A stretch of DNA of 64,000 bases, taken from the NCBI GenBank assembly GCA_020744425.1, contig JAGMUV010000004.1:744001-808000 (forward strand). Direction: 5' to 3'. The notes below the pieces were generated by a model, which did not search any database, was not told the origin of the DNA, and saw only the letters and a list, made by a program, of their open reading frames with translations. Of this stretch, positions 44,886-55,442 are shown in pieces. Each line of letters opens with the position of its first letter. The stretch's first letter is position 1. The position numbers and the translations under genes are program-made. This DNA comes from Dactylonectria macrodidyma. Taxonomy: Eukaryota > Ascomycota > Sordariomycetes > Hypocreales > Nectriaceae.

Positions 44886-47800
44886 AAGATGATCTTCAAG
44901 CCTCTGGACAACGTGCTGCAGCCACCGTCTTGCAAGGCGCAGCAGGTGCCCCCTCCCCAACCCCGATTTGATAATTATACATTAGGATTTTTACAGCAAT
45001 GGGACCCTGAAACTCGATATCGACTAGTCCTCAAGGCCAGCATCCCCTGCAATATCCGTCTTGCTGACTACGTACTCCGTATTAATTACGTGCCAACCTA
45101 CAGATGTACGTACAGTAGTTGATAATTAAGTTCTGCGAGCTAATTAGTAGCCGGCCAAGCGAGGTCCTAAAGTCTACTAAGTAGAGCACGTCGGTAATAT
45201 TTGCCTGCTGCCCAACATCCGGTAGTACCTTTGGTTAAATTAGCACCTATGCCGGTAGGTAGTAGTGCTCTCTAACGACCAGAGCCGGCTTCCTCGGAGG
45301 CTTTTCGGACTGGGCCCCCCGAACGGTTCCAGGCTTGCCAAAACCTTATTCGCAACCTCGTCTCCGTGCAACCCGAAACGCGGCGGGAATCTGGGCGAAA
45401 AATGCCCACCAAAGCAAGTATCCCAAGCACCTCCACAATCGCTGTCACCATCGCCAGTGCATACCATGCCCCATACCCCCATGCCTCATGGCCGTTGGTT
45501 ATCTTTGCTTTTGTCGGGTGCTCCTCGTATCCAACTATCCCCAACAAGGCCGAGTCTTGCGTCTCCCTGCACCAGCCACAATCTCGAGGCTCGCACAACC
45601 TGTCCATTTCGGCACCTTGCCAGTGCACTGCAGCCAACACCCAGTATCACCCCCCATGCCCAAACCCATTCCTATGCCCACAAGCACCTATCATATTCGA
45701 GATACTCCCCACCACGTACCGGCTTGGTTGCTCAGAGGCAGTCGATGCAGCTCATAAATCAGGCCGCCGTCTAACACAAACACTGCACAAGGTCGCACGC
45801 ACTTCGTCTCGCGCCCATCCCTAGGTCCCTTTGACCGCATGCCATGTCTCTCGCCACGGTACGAGAACCAGCGTTACTGCCCTTGTCCGACCATCTCATT
45901 TAGACCAGCATCTCCTCCATAGTCGGATCTCTGCCTCATCGCCAGCTGTGGAAGGGTAGCCCGTCTATCCAGCTCGTCCCGAGGCCCTTTCACCCTAAGC
46001 ACCTTCCCCCCAGACAGCAGCCATCATGTTGTGGACATGCAGTTTGCTTCTCAGATGTCGTTTTCTCTGTTGCGGGAGTCACGCTTCCATTCTCACCCGC
46101 CCCATCCCTGGGCGTCTGGCCACATCCCTAGGCGACAGTTTGAGGGGGGGTCTAAGACCTTCTCAAGAGTCACCAGGCTAGGGAAATCAATGTCTGATTC
46201 GCCCCTGTTCATACCGGATTGAGGAGTATCTAATCGGTGCCGTGACATAATGACGGCGCTGGGAGGCCTGCGACAACAAGACTAGCGTCCATCACTCTCG
46301 CCGTTCCACAAGTACGAGTCATCAATGTCAGCCCAGAATAGCAAAAGCGAGGTAAGGAGTCACAACATTCAGCTGGTCCAGCAGGGGCGTAGACGTTCTA
46401 CATAGTAGTTAATGGACGGACACCATGTCTGCTACCGAGTCGACCAGGTAACCTATTCGGCTCGTAGTCCGGAGCGACTTGTATGTTGTTATCTCTATAA
46501 CAGCCACAATATTCGCCAACACGGCCAAGTCTCCAACGAGAGCCAACGCTCCCAAAAACCCTACTAAATAAGCAATCATTTCTGCGCGGTAACCTCCATG
46601 ACTAGCTCCTCAGTGTCTAAACATGCTTTAGAGTTGCACCTTGTGATCGACGCCCAGTCCGCGGCTGTTCGTGGGAAACCATCCCATTACACGAGATCGT
46701 ACATCTAGCCAAGCTACTAACAATCTAATTACGGGTTCACATTTGTCACGATCTACAATGATGCGCTCCCTGGTTAACTCCTGTAACCTGCTCTAGACTA
46801 CCTACACGAACGTAGTAACATATCATCTCACCAACTCTCAATAGTTATCCTTCACAACGCTGCCTGATAGGCATCTACTCTGCATCTCGTTTCGACGCCA
46901 ACTGTGCGTGAGCACCCTGCAACTACCCGCAGCCGCAAATAACGTATACTCAGAAACGCGGATCGGGCGATGTTGTTGATGCGAGACGGTGTGACGACTT
47001 CCGAACCTCTAGCCAATCTTTGAGTGTTGACCTGTTCAGAACCCATCACTCTCTTGAGGCCAAGCCGGCCTCGAGCATGAGCAAGTGTCATTTGACTCAC
47101 ACTTTTCTCACATCTTTTCCCGCAGTCATCTCTCACTCGAGGTAGATAGCTCGTTGGACAAGGCGCCCAGCTTCGTCAACCTACGCATCACCTATGTCCC
47201 AGTGTCGCGGCTGCGGCCCCGGGAACGGCCTCTCTCGTTGCCGACGGGTAGTTGCGTACATTCCCGGCTCGCAGCCTATGAGAGGTTTTCCGGGGCAAAT
47301 TCGTACAATCTCGGATGCATGGCGAGGTCCAGTGCCACAGCCACCGAGTTGGGGGGGGCCATCACCGTAGCAGGTCGTTGCCGACGCAAGCGGTCAACCC
47401 CGACATGTTCCGCGAGAGCAATGACGAAAGTTCATCGTCAAGATTGAGACTCAAGTGTAACAAGTACTTTCTACGAAAAGTCACCGATGAAAACCAGGCC
47501 ACTTCCAAATACAAGGCTTTTACAGACATCTCGCTCACGTCGAAGAATCTTATCCGACCATATAACGGTTCCAACTTAGTTTCCATAAAGCCCTTCACCT
47601 TTTTCGAGTTTCCCGATACTAACGTCAAATTTTCACGAGGAATGGAGATAATACTCGTTTTTGCCTCTTATCCTCGGCGGATGTTCGATGGTTCTATAAA
47701 TCCCCAAACCACGACCAGACCTACCACGACAGGCAATCTAACAAGCCCCTACTTGAACGCAGCCCCTCCAACAATCTAGAATCATAAATCAAACAAATCT

Positions 47801-48247
47801 CGCGAACTATTCAGCCCGTTTTCGTTCTTCAATTGACATCATCATCACAATAAAGAGGACGAAGTATCTGACCGCTTGAGAGTTGAGATCACTTGTCTAG
47901 GTGTGCCTATGTAGGTAGACTAACAATCGTGGGCTTCACTTATCAGGCGGCCTCATTGCATAACATTTATTCAACCTGAACTCGTATATTTGATGATCAA
48001 AGTCTCACAGCGACTTATTTGACGTAACTCATTCAGTCTAGAATGTTATGTACATGTCATGATGTTGGAGACTCAGTGGTCACTCACGTCTGAAGTCATG
48101 GCCAATTAGGCACGTGCACGGGCCACCTCGCCGCCCGATTGCCTTTCCTGAACCAGGTGTAAAAAAATCAGTTGAAGAAAAGTCACCATCACTCACTACA
48201 GCAACCATAGCACATTGACAAGCAACCTCAAACGCAAGCTCGTCAAA
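41729..48247. other. 6.5 kb gap, divergent upstream regions of the Zn2Cys6 factor and RRP8
   Basis: No convincing coding frame. 41729-43330 is strongly pyrimidine-rich on the minus strand (likely leader and promoter of the regulator). 43540-43620 holds short imperfect repeats (GGCAAT units and GGACTTGGACTTT-like units). 43800-43860 is rich in GGTACCTA-type words. 44854-44883 is a CA tract and 45073-45081 a TACTCCGTA motif. 46000-48000 has only scattered frames up to ~150 codons with random composition. A decayed transposon or non-coding RNA cannot be excluded, but I cannot show one. Confidence 0.5.
44854..44883. repeat. (CA)15 microsatellite
   Basis: Thirty bases of uninterrupted CA dinucleotides in the long gap between the Zn2Cys6 factor and RRP8. 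Confidence 0.95.
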
Positions 48248-49726
48248 ATGTTCGCTGTGCCAGGATGGTCCGTCTCAGCAGACACGCTCAAGTCAGAGAC
48301 GCAGTCTGCTGGAAACAGCGCTCCCGGCACAAAAACCAGGAAACGCAAGCGAGCAAACGCCGCCGGCGGTGCTGCTGCTGCTCTCGAAGATGTCACAGCT
48401 TCAACAGTCGCCGACCTGTGGGAATCCGTCATTGAGGGCAAGAAGAGCGATGCCCCAAAGCCTGATCAGCCTGTCAAGCGGCAGAAGAAAGGATCCAAGG
48501 AGAAGGTGAAAACCAGCGATTCCAAGGATGAGAGCAACGAAAAGAAGACTGAAAAGGAGGGTGACAAAGAGGGTGAGATGCAGCCCAAGCAAAAAAAGGC
48601 CAAGAAGAACAAGAATCAAAAGAAGAATGCTACAGGCGACGGTGAAGTCGTCGCCGCACCAGAGTCAACCTCCAACGCAAAGTCCGAGGCCATCACCAAA
48701 GTCGTCGCACCTCCCGCGCCCAAACTCACCCCCCTCCAAGCGTCCATGAGAGAGAAGCTCATCTCGGCGCGGTTCCGGCATCTCAACGAGACGCTGTACA
48801 CGCGTCCCTCCGAGGAGTCCTACAACCTCTTCGACGAGTCTCCCGAGATGTTCGACGAGTACCACGAGGGCTTCCGACGTCAGGTCAAGGTCTGGCCCGA
48901 AAACCCCGTCGACAGCTTCCTCAAGGACATCCGTGGCCGTGGCCGCGCCCGTCCCCCGGGCAAGCAGCGGCCCGGCGTGCCTCCGCTGACGCTCGCCAAG
49001 ACCATACTGCCTCGGACAAGCCAGGAGTGCACCATCGCCGACCTGGGATGCGGCGACGCCCGTCTCGCCGAAGCTCTGCAGGCCGATGGCAAGAAGCTCC
49101 GCGTCACTGTCAAGAGCTTCGATCTCCAGAGCCCGAGCCCCCTCGTCACCAAGGCCGACATCGCCAACCTTCCCCTCCCCGATGGTTCCATCAACGTGGC
49201 CGTCTTCTGTCTCGCCCTGATGGGCACCAACTGGGTCGACTTCATCGAGGAGGCCTACCGCATCCTACACTGGAAGGGAGAGCTCTGGGTCGCCGAGATC
49301 AAGAGCCGCTTCGGTCCCATCCGCAAAAAGAACGCCCCAGTCACCCACAGCGTTGGAAATCGCAAAAAGGTCCAGAAGGGCAAGGGCAAGGGCACCGATG
49401 ATGGTGCCAACGATGAGGACCTCTCCGTCGAGGTAGACGGCATGGAGGACCGCCGCCGCGAGACAGATGTCTCCGCTTTTGTCGAGGTGCTCAAGTCCCG
49501 CGGCTTCGTGCTTCATGGCGACCGAGAGGCGATCGATCTGTCCAACAAGATGTTTGTCAAGATGCACTTCATCAAGGGTGCGCAGCCGACTAAGGGCAAG
49601 GGCGTGAAGGCACAGGAGCCTCCCCGAGGGAAGAGACCCATCATCCGCAAGATCGATCACATGGACGAGCTGCCGGAGGTGAACGAGGCCGCCGTCCTTA
49701 AGCCCTGTGTCTACAAAATCCGATAG
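48248..49726 (+). CDS. RRP8: Rrp8, nucleolar 25S rRNA m1A methyltransferase
   Basis: SAM-dependent enzyme that methylates N1 of an adenine in helix 25.1 of the large-subunit rRNA and assists pre-rRNA cleavage in the nucleolus. A single exon, 492 residues. The ATG at 48248 (CAAAATGTTC, A at -3) is chosen; the frame extends 11 codons upstream only through a TTG. Residues 1-150 are Lys-rich and disordered with nuclear/nucleolar-type basic runs (TRKRKRANA, KQKKAKKNKNQKKN). The methyltransferase core starts with LTPLQASMREKLISARFRHLNE and YTRPSEESYNLFDESPEMFDEYHEGFR, has SAM motif I DLGCGD at 265-270, and continues VFCLALMGTNWVDFIEEAYR and WVAEIKSRF, all diagnostic for Rrp8. A ~60-residue Lys/Asp-rich insert follows the core Arg. 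The C-terminus FVKMHFIK.. then a basic tail. Confidence 0.95.
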   Translation: MFAVPGWSVSADTLKSETQSAGNSAPGTKTRKRKRANAAGGAAAALEDVTASTVADLWESVIEGKKSDAPKPDQPVKRQKKGSKEKVKTSDSKDESNEKKTEKEGDKEGEMQPKQKKAKKNKNQKKNATGDGEVVAAPESTSNAKSEAITKVVAPPAPKLTPLQASMREKLISARFRHLNETLYTRPSEESYNLFDESPEMFDEYHEGFRRQVKVWPENPVDSFLKDIRGRGRARPPGKQRPGVPPLTLAKTILPRTSQECTIADLGCGDARLAEALQADGKKLRVTVKSFDLQSPSPLVTKADIANLPLPDGSINVAVFCLALMGTNWVDFIEEAYRILHWKGELWVAEIKSRFGPIRKKNAPVTHSVGNRKKVQKGKGKGTDDGANDEDLSVEVDGMEDRRRETDVSAFVEVLKSRGFVLHGDREAIDLSNKMFVKMHFIKGAQPTKGKGVKAQEPPRGKRPIIRKIDHMDELPEVNEAAVLKPCVYKIR

Positions 49727-50047
49727 GGGAATAGGTTTCTGAGCTGGATCTGTGTTTGTTTCCCGCAGCGACGAATACCCGCATCGAACACGGTCATGTC
49801 TTGTTTCATTGTTTCTGATCGAGGCGTCTCCGAAAATCATTTCTTGCGAGCAAAGTAGAAAAAGCCAAATGTAATCTCTCCGCATAAAAGCGGCCTGAGT
49901 CATCCTCTCTATCCACCTAGTCGCATTGAGCTGTCCAAGGCCCGCATCTAATTATCATCCGTCTCACGCCAAGCTCTGAACTTCCGTCCTTGTCCTCTTA
50001 CCTAGTACCCCGTCATGCTAGTCGTAATGTCCTTCAAATATTCCAGA
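49727..50047. other. intergenic, convergent 3' flanks
   Basis: Short gap between the 3' ends of RRP8 and DDI1. Nothing beyond probable 3' UTR sequence is seen. Confidence 0.6.
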
Positions 50048-51476
50048 TCATGAAAAGAAGATAAGACTAGCGGCCACATCAGGGTCTCCATCTGCAGCCT
50101 GTAGCGCCTGAATTGCCTGTTCTCTAGTGGCTCCCATAGCCACGAGGTTGTCGACAGCTTCGGGCGAGACATTGGCCCTTGGAGCCGACGGTTGAGTGAG
50201 TGGGGGGTTGGGGTTTGGTGCGGGTGTGTGCGCCAGCGGCGGTGCTGCTGGAGGCTGTTGCTGTGGGGTTTCTGGCGGTATCACAGCTCCTGAACGCTGG
50301 CCGATACTCGTTCCTGATGGGCCAGGTAGAGTAGGCTCCTCTGTATCGGCCTCCTCTTCCCTAGGGATCTCAGCCTCTCCTAGGAACGGGACTTCCACGC
50401 CCTGAATGATAAGCTTGTCTTTAGCCAAGTCGATGGAGGCCTGATATCTCTTGAGCATGTCCAAACCAAGAAGCAAGTCGACAGACTTGCCCTCCATCAC
50501 TGTAAAGCTGCAAGGCAAGAAGAGGTTTCCAATCTTGATCTGCGCGGAGTGGACGCGTCCGATGATAGTTGCGGTTCCTACGCCACGAGCTACACCGGCG
50601 AATCGTGTATCAACCAGCCGCATGATGCCGCATGCCTCGGCACAAGCAGGCGACATGATTGTAGCCTGGGCGCCAGAATCAACCAGCGCCTTAACTTTGT
50701 GGCCATTGACTTCCACGTTCACGTAGAGCATATGAACTCTGCCAAACACTGGCGGGAAGTCAGCAATTGCATGATAACAAGTAGTAAGGCCCCTCTAGCA
50801 TACCTTCCGGATTGTGTTCCATCGCGTTTTGCAGGTTCTCCATGACTCGTTCCTGGCGGATCATCTCTTCAATCTTCTTCTGGTTGTCGATATTGAAAGG
50901 ATCATCGTTGAGTCTCTCTATCTCCCTTTGTCGTTCTAGGCGCTCTCTGTTTTCACGGTCTTGGCTGTCGTGGAATATCTGGGCGAATCGGGCTGGGTTC
51001 TCAACGGCGGAAGCCAGATCGGGATGTTGTCTCTGGAGCTGTTGCCTCAATGCGGGATCTCCAAGGACCTGCAGGCGAATGAGCTCAGGATCTTGTTCGT
51101 TGTTAGCCCGCCTTCGAGGCTGCTGGGGACGAGGCGTCTGGTCGGGAACGCCAGTGCTGCCTCGCATGTCGCGAACATGCAAAGCCAGCATTTCTCCGTC
51201 GGTTATTTGCAGCTGCTCCATGGTCTTGGAATCGTCCGAAATGAGGCGGCCATTGTGATAGATATGTTGTGAGGTCGGGGGGACGGTGGATTCGGCGTGG
51301 ATGGACTCGCGGAGAGTGGCCATTGTCATGTCAGGGAAGATCTCAAGGGTTAGCAGGCTGTCCTGCTCCCCAGCCTGGGGGTTGAAAATGTTGAGTGTGA
51401 TGCGCCTAGTTTCCAATGACGGGTCAGCGTTCTAAGCGAAGGGTGGCGTTGTGGGAGCTGTTTGAAGAGCTTACAT
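50048..51476 (-). CDS. DDI1: Ddi1, ubiquitin-shuttle protein with retroviral-type aspartyl protease fold
   Basis: Shuttles or cleaves ubiquitinated proteins at the proteasome. Exons 51475-51476, 50804-51405 and 50048-50748; 434 residues. The first coding exon is only the bases AT: intron 1 (51406-51474, GTAAGC..ACTAG, with GCTGACC branch) splits the start codon AT|G, giving [14 protein letters not shown]. No other ATG lies in frame downstream of an upstream TAA. Intron 2 (55 bp) joins [19 protein letters not shown]. Domains: ubiquitin-like fold ~2-80; a helical middle (HDD) with [23 protein letters not shown] protease ~205-330 with catalytic [10 protein letters not shown]; Pro-rich linker; C-terminal UBA ~395-432 ([20 protein letters not shown]). 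All three classic Ddi1 domains are present. Confidence 0.94.
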
Positions 51477-54074
51477 TTTGTGCAGGTCCACGAGCTCGCA
51501 CTGCTCAGTTTGTTACCAGGAAGTGCTGAGATGGGTCACGATCGATTCAGGAGGAAGAATCGAGGGGGCAAGTGGCTGGGTCGCAGTCGACGTTGTGGTG
51601 AAGACAAACCCGGAAAACTTGTGGTCACCAAGTTTGTGTTGGCTCAGCAGACGGGCAATATTGAAGTATGGCAGACAGCTTAACAGCTTGACAGGTAACT
51701 ACAACTCTGCAGTAGTAAGCGAAACTCAAGCTCACTTGTCCGCTTGCTTGGCTGCCCGGGGGGTTGGTAAGGAGTAGTATTCGAGTATCTAGAAGAAAAC
51801 AGGGAGGAAGGGCAAGGCGAAGATTCGGAGGAGGGGAAGAGGAGAAGAGGAAGGAGACGGGAGACGGGAGGGAGCAAAGTCGGAGCCAGCGGCGGAGTGG
51901 GGGAGGTCTGAGTCGTGACACAGATCTTGGAGTTGCTGGCTTGAGGATGGATGGAGTTTGAATGGATTCGAGGTCAAAGCGACCTGTGGATGGCGGGCGG
52001 GCTGGTAGGCTGGGTTGAACTAGTACCGGGCGGGGAGAGGCACATGGAGCTTAGCTGGGGAACCTTGGAAGCTGAAGGGAGCGCTGTTCATGTTTACAGT
52101 GGGCGACTTTTGCGGGACACTCTACCCAAAAATTAGTGGGATGTTAGTACCCAGGTACCTACTACGTAGGTAGGGAGGGGAGGCCAGAGGGGCGCTGGAG
52201 GGGCAAATTTGGCCTCGAGCTTGGTGGGCCTCGGTGGGCAGCCGCGGCGGTGACGACACGCAGCGGCGGCAGCGCCCAGCGTCTACCCGCCAATCACCTC
52301 CCCGCTGCCTAGACGGGGACCCTCAGTGCGTTTCCCGGGGAGAAGTTGCCTGGAAGGTTTGGAGCTTCAGTGAGTTGCCTGGTTATTGGCGGTGGCTCAA
52401 CTCGAGGCCGCTACGGGCCGCCCGCTATTAGCCTCCCATCCTATTTACCTCCTTACCAACCAACCAAGGCACCTAACTCCCTAATTACCACCTAGTAGCA
52501 TTTCCTCCACGCAGCACCCGACATAGAATGAAGTCTTTACACGTACGTATGCAGGTAGAAAAGGCAGCGATCTGCCCCAGCTTGCCTTTCATCCATCGTG
52601 AGCCTCGGCACTAATCATGACTGCTCGTCACTTGATGTGGCCAAAGTCTGACCCACGCAAACAGCCACCAAATAACCATCACATCTCTTTTCGGTTTGTT
52701 TGGCGGCCAGTTGCCTGTTCGTCTGTCAGCTGCCTCCCTATTTGCTTTGCTTACTTTTTTTGCTTCTCGGTTCTCCCCGGCCTTCACAGTTGGAGCTGAG
52801 ATGTGATGTCGTCATGTCATTCGACCGACCGCCTCCGCCCATCGAAAACGACCGAAACTCATCGACCCGACTCCCTGTGGCGGTTTTTTTTTTTGGACAC
52901 CAACGGCGGGCGTCGACGAGGCACCAACCATGATGACGAATTACCACTAGTAAAGCATGCTGGAGGCCAAGAGTATCTCTCCCTTTGCTGACTGATGGTA
53001 GGCAAAGCCGTCGATCTGTTCCACGACAGTCACTCACGTATCCTTCCCCAACACATGGTGCAGCTCTGGCTGGTATGATTTCTCGAGTCGAGATTGGTTC
53101 CCACCTCTGCCTAAACCAGTCTCGATGCACTCATGTGCGTGTAAACGAGATGCAGGCGCCCAAAAATTGCAAATCACATACGCATCGATGCCCAGACATG
53201 CATCCAGTGCCGGTCTAGATGCACGGCTGTTGGCGACTTGGAGTTGAGCCTGCCCTGAGATCGCCACGGATACTGCCGCTCCAGGGAGAGGTCTGGCCCA
53301 AGGCCGTATGAGAACCAATTATACACCGGCTATTGCGACAGGGAGCCAAGGCGAGATGCAGGATGATCTCCTCTGCAGCACCTTGACCCTTGTTTGGTGA
53401 TGAGGTTGACTCTGCAGAATTGCTGTTTCCCCGATACCTGCAGTGACTGCAGCTGAGCCGAACCGAGATTCCCAAACGGCCCCTACCCGCAAAAACAATA
53501 ACAATACATTTGCGTCGACAGTAGTGAAGTGTTCACAGAAAACAACTAGCAGGGTTACCTGGATGTCAAGACTTGCCTTCAGTGGTACCGAGATCTCTAA
53601 ACTAGGACGGAAGCCGTTCCGATACCTTAGGGTATGTATCTAGCTACATTTTGCCTGCAGGGTATGCGCAGGGGCGCTCGACTTCATCTGCAGGAGGTTT
53701 GTAGTTGAGTCATTATCTTACCATGTGAGCCGTGTCTTGGGAAGGTTGGATTTTAAGAGGCGTCGATGAGTGGACCTGTGCGGCCAATTTAATCCTTGTC
53801 GTTGTTGTGCCCTCTGCCATGGGCATGGCTACAGCGAGGTACTTCGCAAAGCGCTACGTGAGGCACCTACATGCCATAAAGCTTGATTCTCCCACATATC
53901 GACTTGCTCTGCTGTCCAGATCAGAAGCCAACGCCGGTGATGGCCCCAGGGCAGCAAATTGCAACCGACTGAGTCCGTCCATCCGTCTCATCGTCTCTCC
54001 CTCCCTATGTTTCTCAGTCACGCGACCAGCTCAAAACCCGACCTCCCGCTACTACCTACCTACCTACCTACCTA

Positions 54075-54320
54075 GGCAAGCGGGGGACAGAAAACATGGC
54101 ACACCAAGTGTCGGCTTCACCCTCACCAAGCAATATCGAATTTTAAAAAGAGAATAAAAATCCTAATAAATAAAGAAATCAAATCGGATACCATTAGTAT
54201 AATTTTATCCAATTTTTATGGAGCTATGTTAGACTAATTCAGTCTTATAGTAGGGGGGGATGTAGCTATTACAATGTTAAGCAGGCTTTTGGTGTGCCAT
54301 GTTTACTGTCCCCGGCTTGC
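54075..54320. mobile_element. small non-autonomous TIR element (MITE-like), TA/CTAG flanked
   Basis: Terminal inverted repeats of ~32 bp: left arm 54076-54107 (GCAAGCGGGGGACAGAAAAC, then ATGGCACACCAA) and right arm 54289-54320, which reads in reverse complement GCAAGCCGGGGACAGTAAAC, then ATGGCACACCAA. Only two mismatches. Both ends abut CTAG/TA, as expected for a TA-targeting Tc1/mariner-type element, though the repeated CTAC context on the left makes the exact target duplication unclear. The ~180 bp interior is AT-rich (54133-54240) and has no coding capacity, so it would need a transposase from elsewhere. Family is not recognised. Confidence 0.75.
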
Positions 54321-54690
54321 TAGGTACCTCCCGAGATGCCCACCGACGCTGAGTTAAGGTCAAGGTATTTACGAGGTAAGAATACCGCAAGTGTGACGCT
54401 TCGGTCGCCAACTCAGGCAAGCGGGCAAAACGACAGGTGCAACGCTGAATGAAAGTGGCGACAGCGTTATTCTCCAACGTCCTAATGGAGTCATTCACCG
54501 AGATACGTGTCAGTCCACTGTGGCTCGAAGGCCCCGGCAAAGGTTGTTGACCCAGACAAACGCTCCGGCTTTCAAACGCATCTAAGTATCATGGTAGGTA
54601 TTGTACCTACCTACCCAGTAGTACTCATCACCGCTTCGCCACACATCAATCATCTCAAACCGCGTTGTGAATGTTGTCTTTTTACCTACC

Positions 54691-54721
54691 CCCACCAACC
54701 CACCAACCCACCAACCCACCA
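54691..54721. repeat. CCCACCAA tandem repeat, about four copies
   Basis: Four head-to-tail 8 bp units, the last incomplete, in C-rich promoter-like DNA ~720 bp upstream of the GNAT gene. Confidence 0.85.
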
Positions 54722-55442
54722 CGCAACCGACTTATTCCCATCCCGCTCCCGATCCCTTGTACCTATTCCCCATCCCCTAACACATAATTCCCCAGTCCCG
54801 AATATCTATTCTCCATCCCCTAACATCCCCCATTTCCCCATTCTCCAGGCCTCGGAAGCCTGGCGTAGGCACGGTCCCCCCTTAAAATACCGTTGTAGTC
54901 CCACCGCCCCATCTCGGCGCCGTCTTCATCGTCCGATCTCCCGGGTCCGTGGGTCCACTTGGCACGAGAGCTGGCAGTTGGCGTCCAACGCCTCTACCTA
55001 TCCCGTGACCTTCTTCGTGAGCCAACTCTTGTGATTCACTGATTCACTGACTCAACACCTCATCTCGGTGACAAAACACTACACGATCTTGTTACTCAAC
55101 CTGAGACGATACGTTTCCTCTTATCTGCCAACGAGGTGGAACCTGAAAGGGTGCTGCCGTTTGTCTCGCCACATCGTCATCAACGGTCATCAAACCACCA
55201 ATTGGCCCAGTCAGGGGTACTTATTTCCTCACGGGTCGAAGGCGGAAACCACTGCCCAATCCCAACTGCTTGAACCACAAGAAGCCCTTGTCTGCAGCCT
55301 GTTGCATACAGAGATCCCGACCTACCAACTGCATTAGCGGCTTCGTGTCTGCAAGGGTGCCATTTCATGATCCAAGGGAAACCTGGAGTAGCTGTGAGCT
55401 TACCTGACGACACTCGGCGCCACCCCAACTCCTCAAGCCAGC

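Larger units (their letters stand above)
51477..55442. other. 4 kb gap, divergent upstream regions of DDI1 and the GNAT gene
   Basis: No supported gene. Pyrimidine/purine-rich DNA upstream of DDI1 (51780-51900); GGTACCTA-type words at 52145-52175 and 54590-54620; a (CTAC)n run at 54050-54075; a TIR element at 54075-54320; a CCCACCAA tandem at 54691-54721. Other frames are short and random-looking. Confidence 0.55.

Noticed and set aside
45265..45774. 169-codon plus-strand frame in the long gap
   Set aside because: Pro/Ser/His-rich, overlapped by frames of similar size in other phases, no recognisable domain or splice partners.
54770..54835. CCCCTAAC words resembling telomere repeats
   Set aside because: Only isolated copies in C-rich DNA, not a tandem CCCTAA array.
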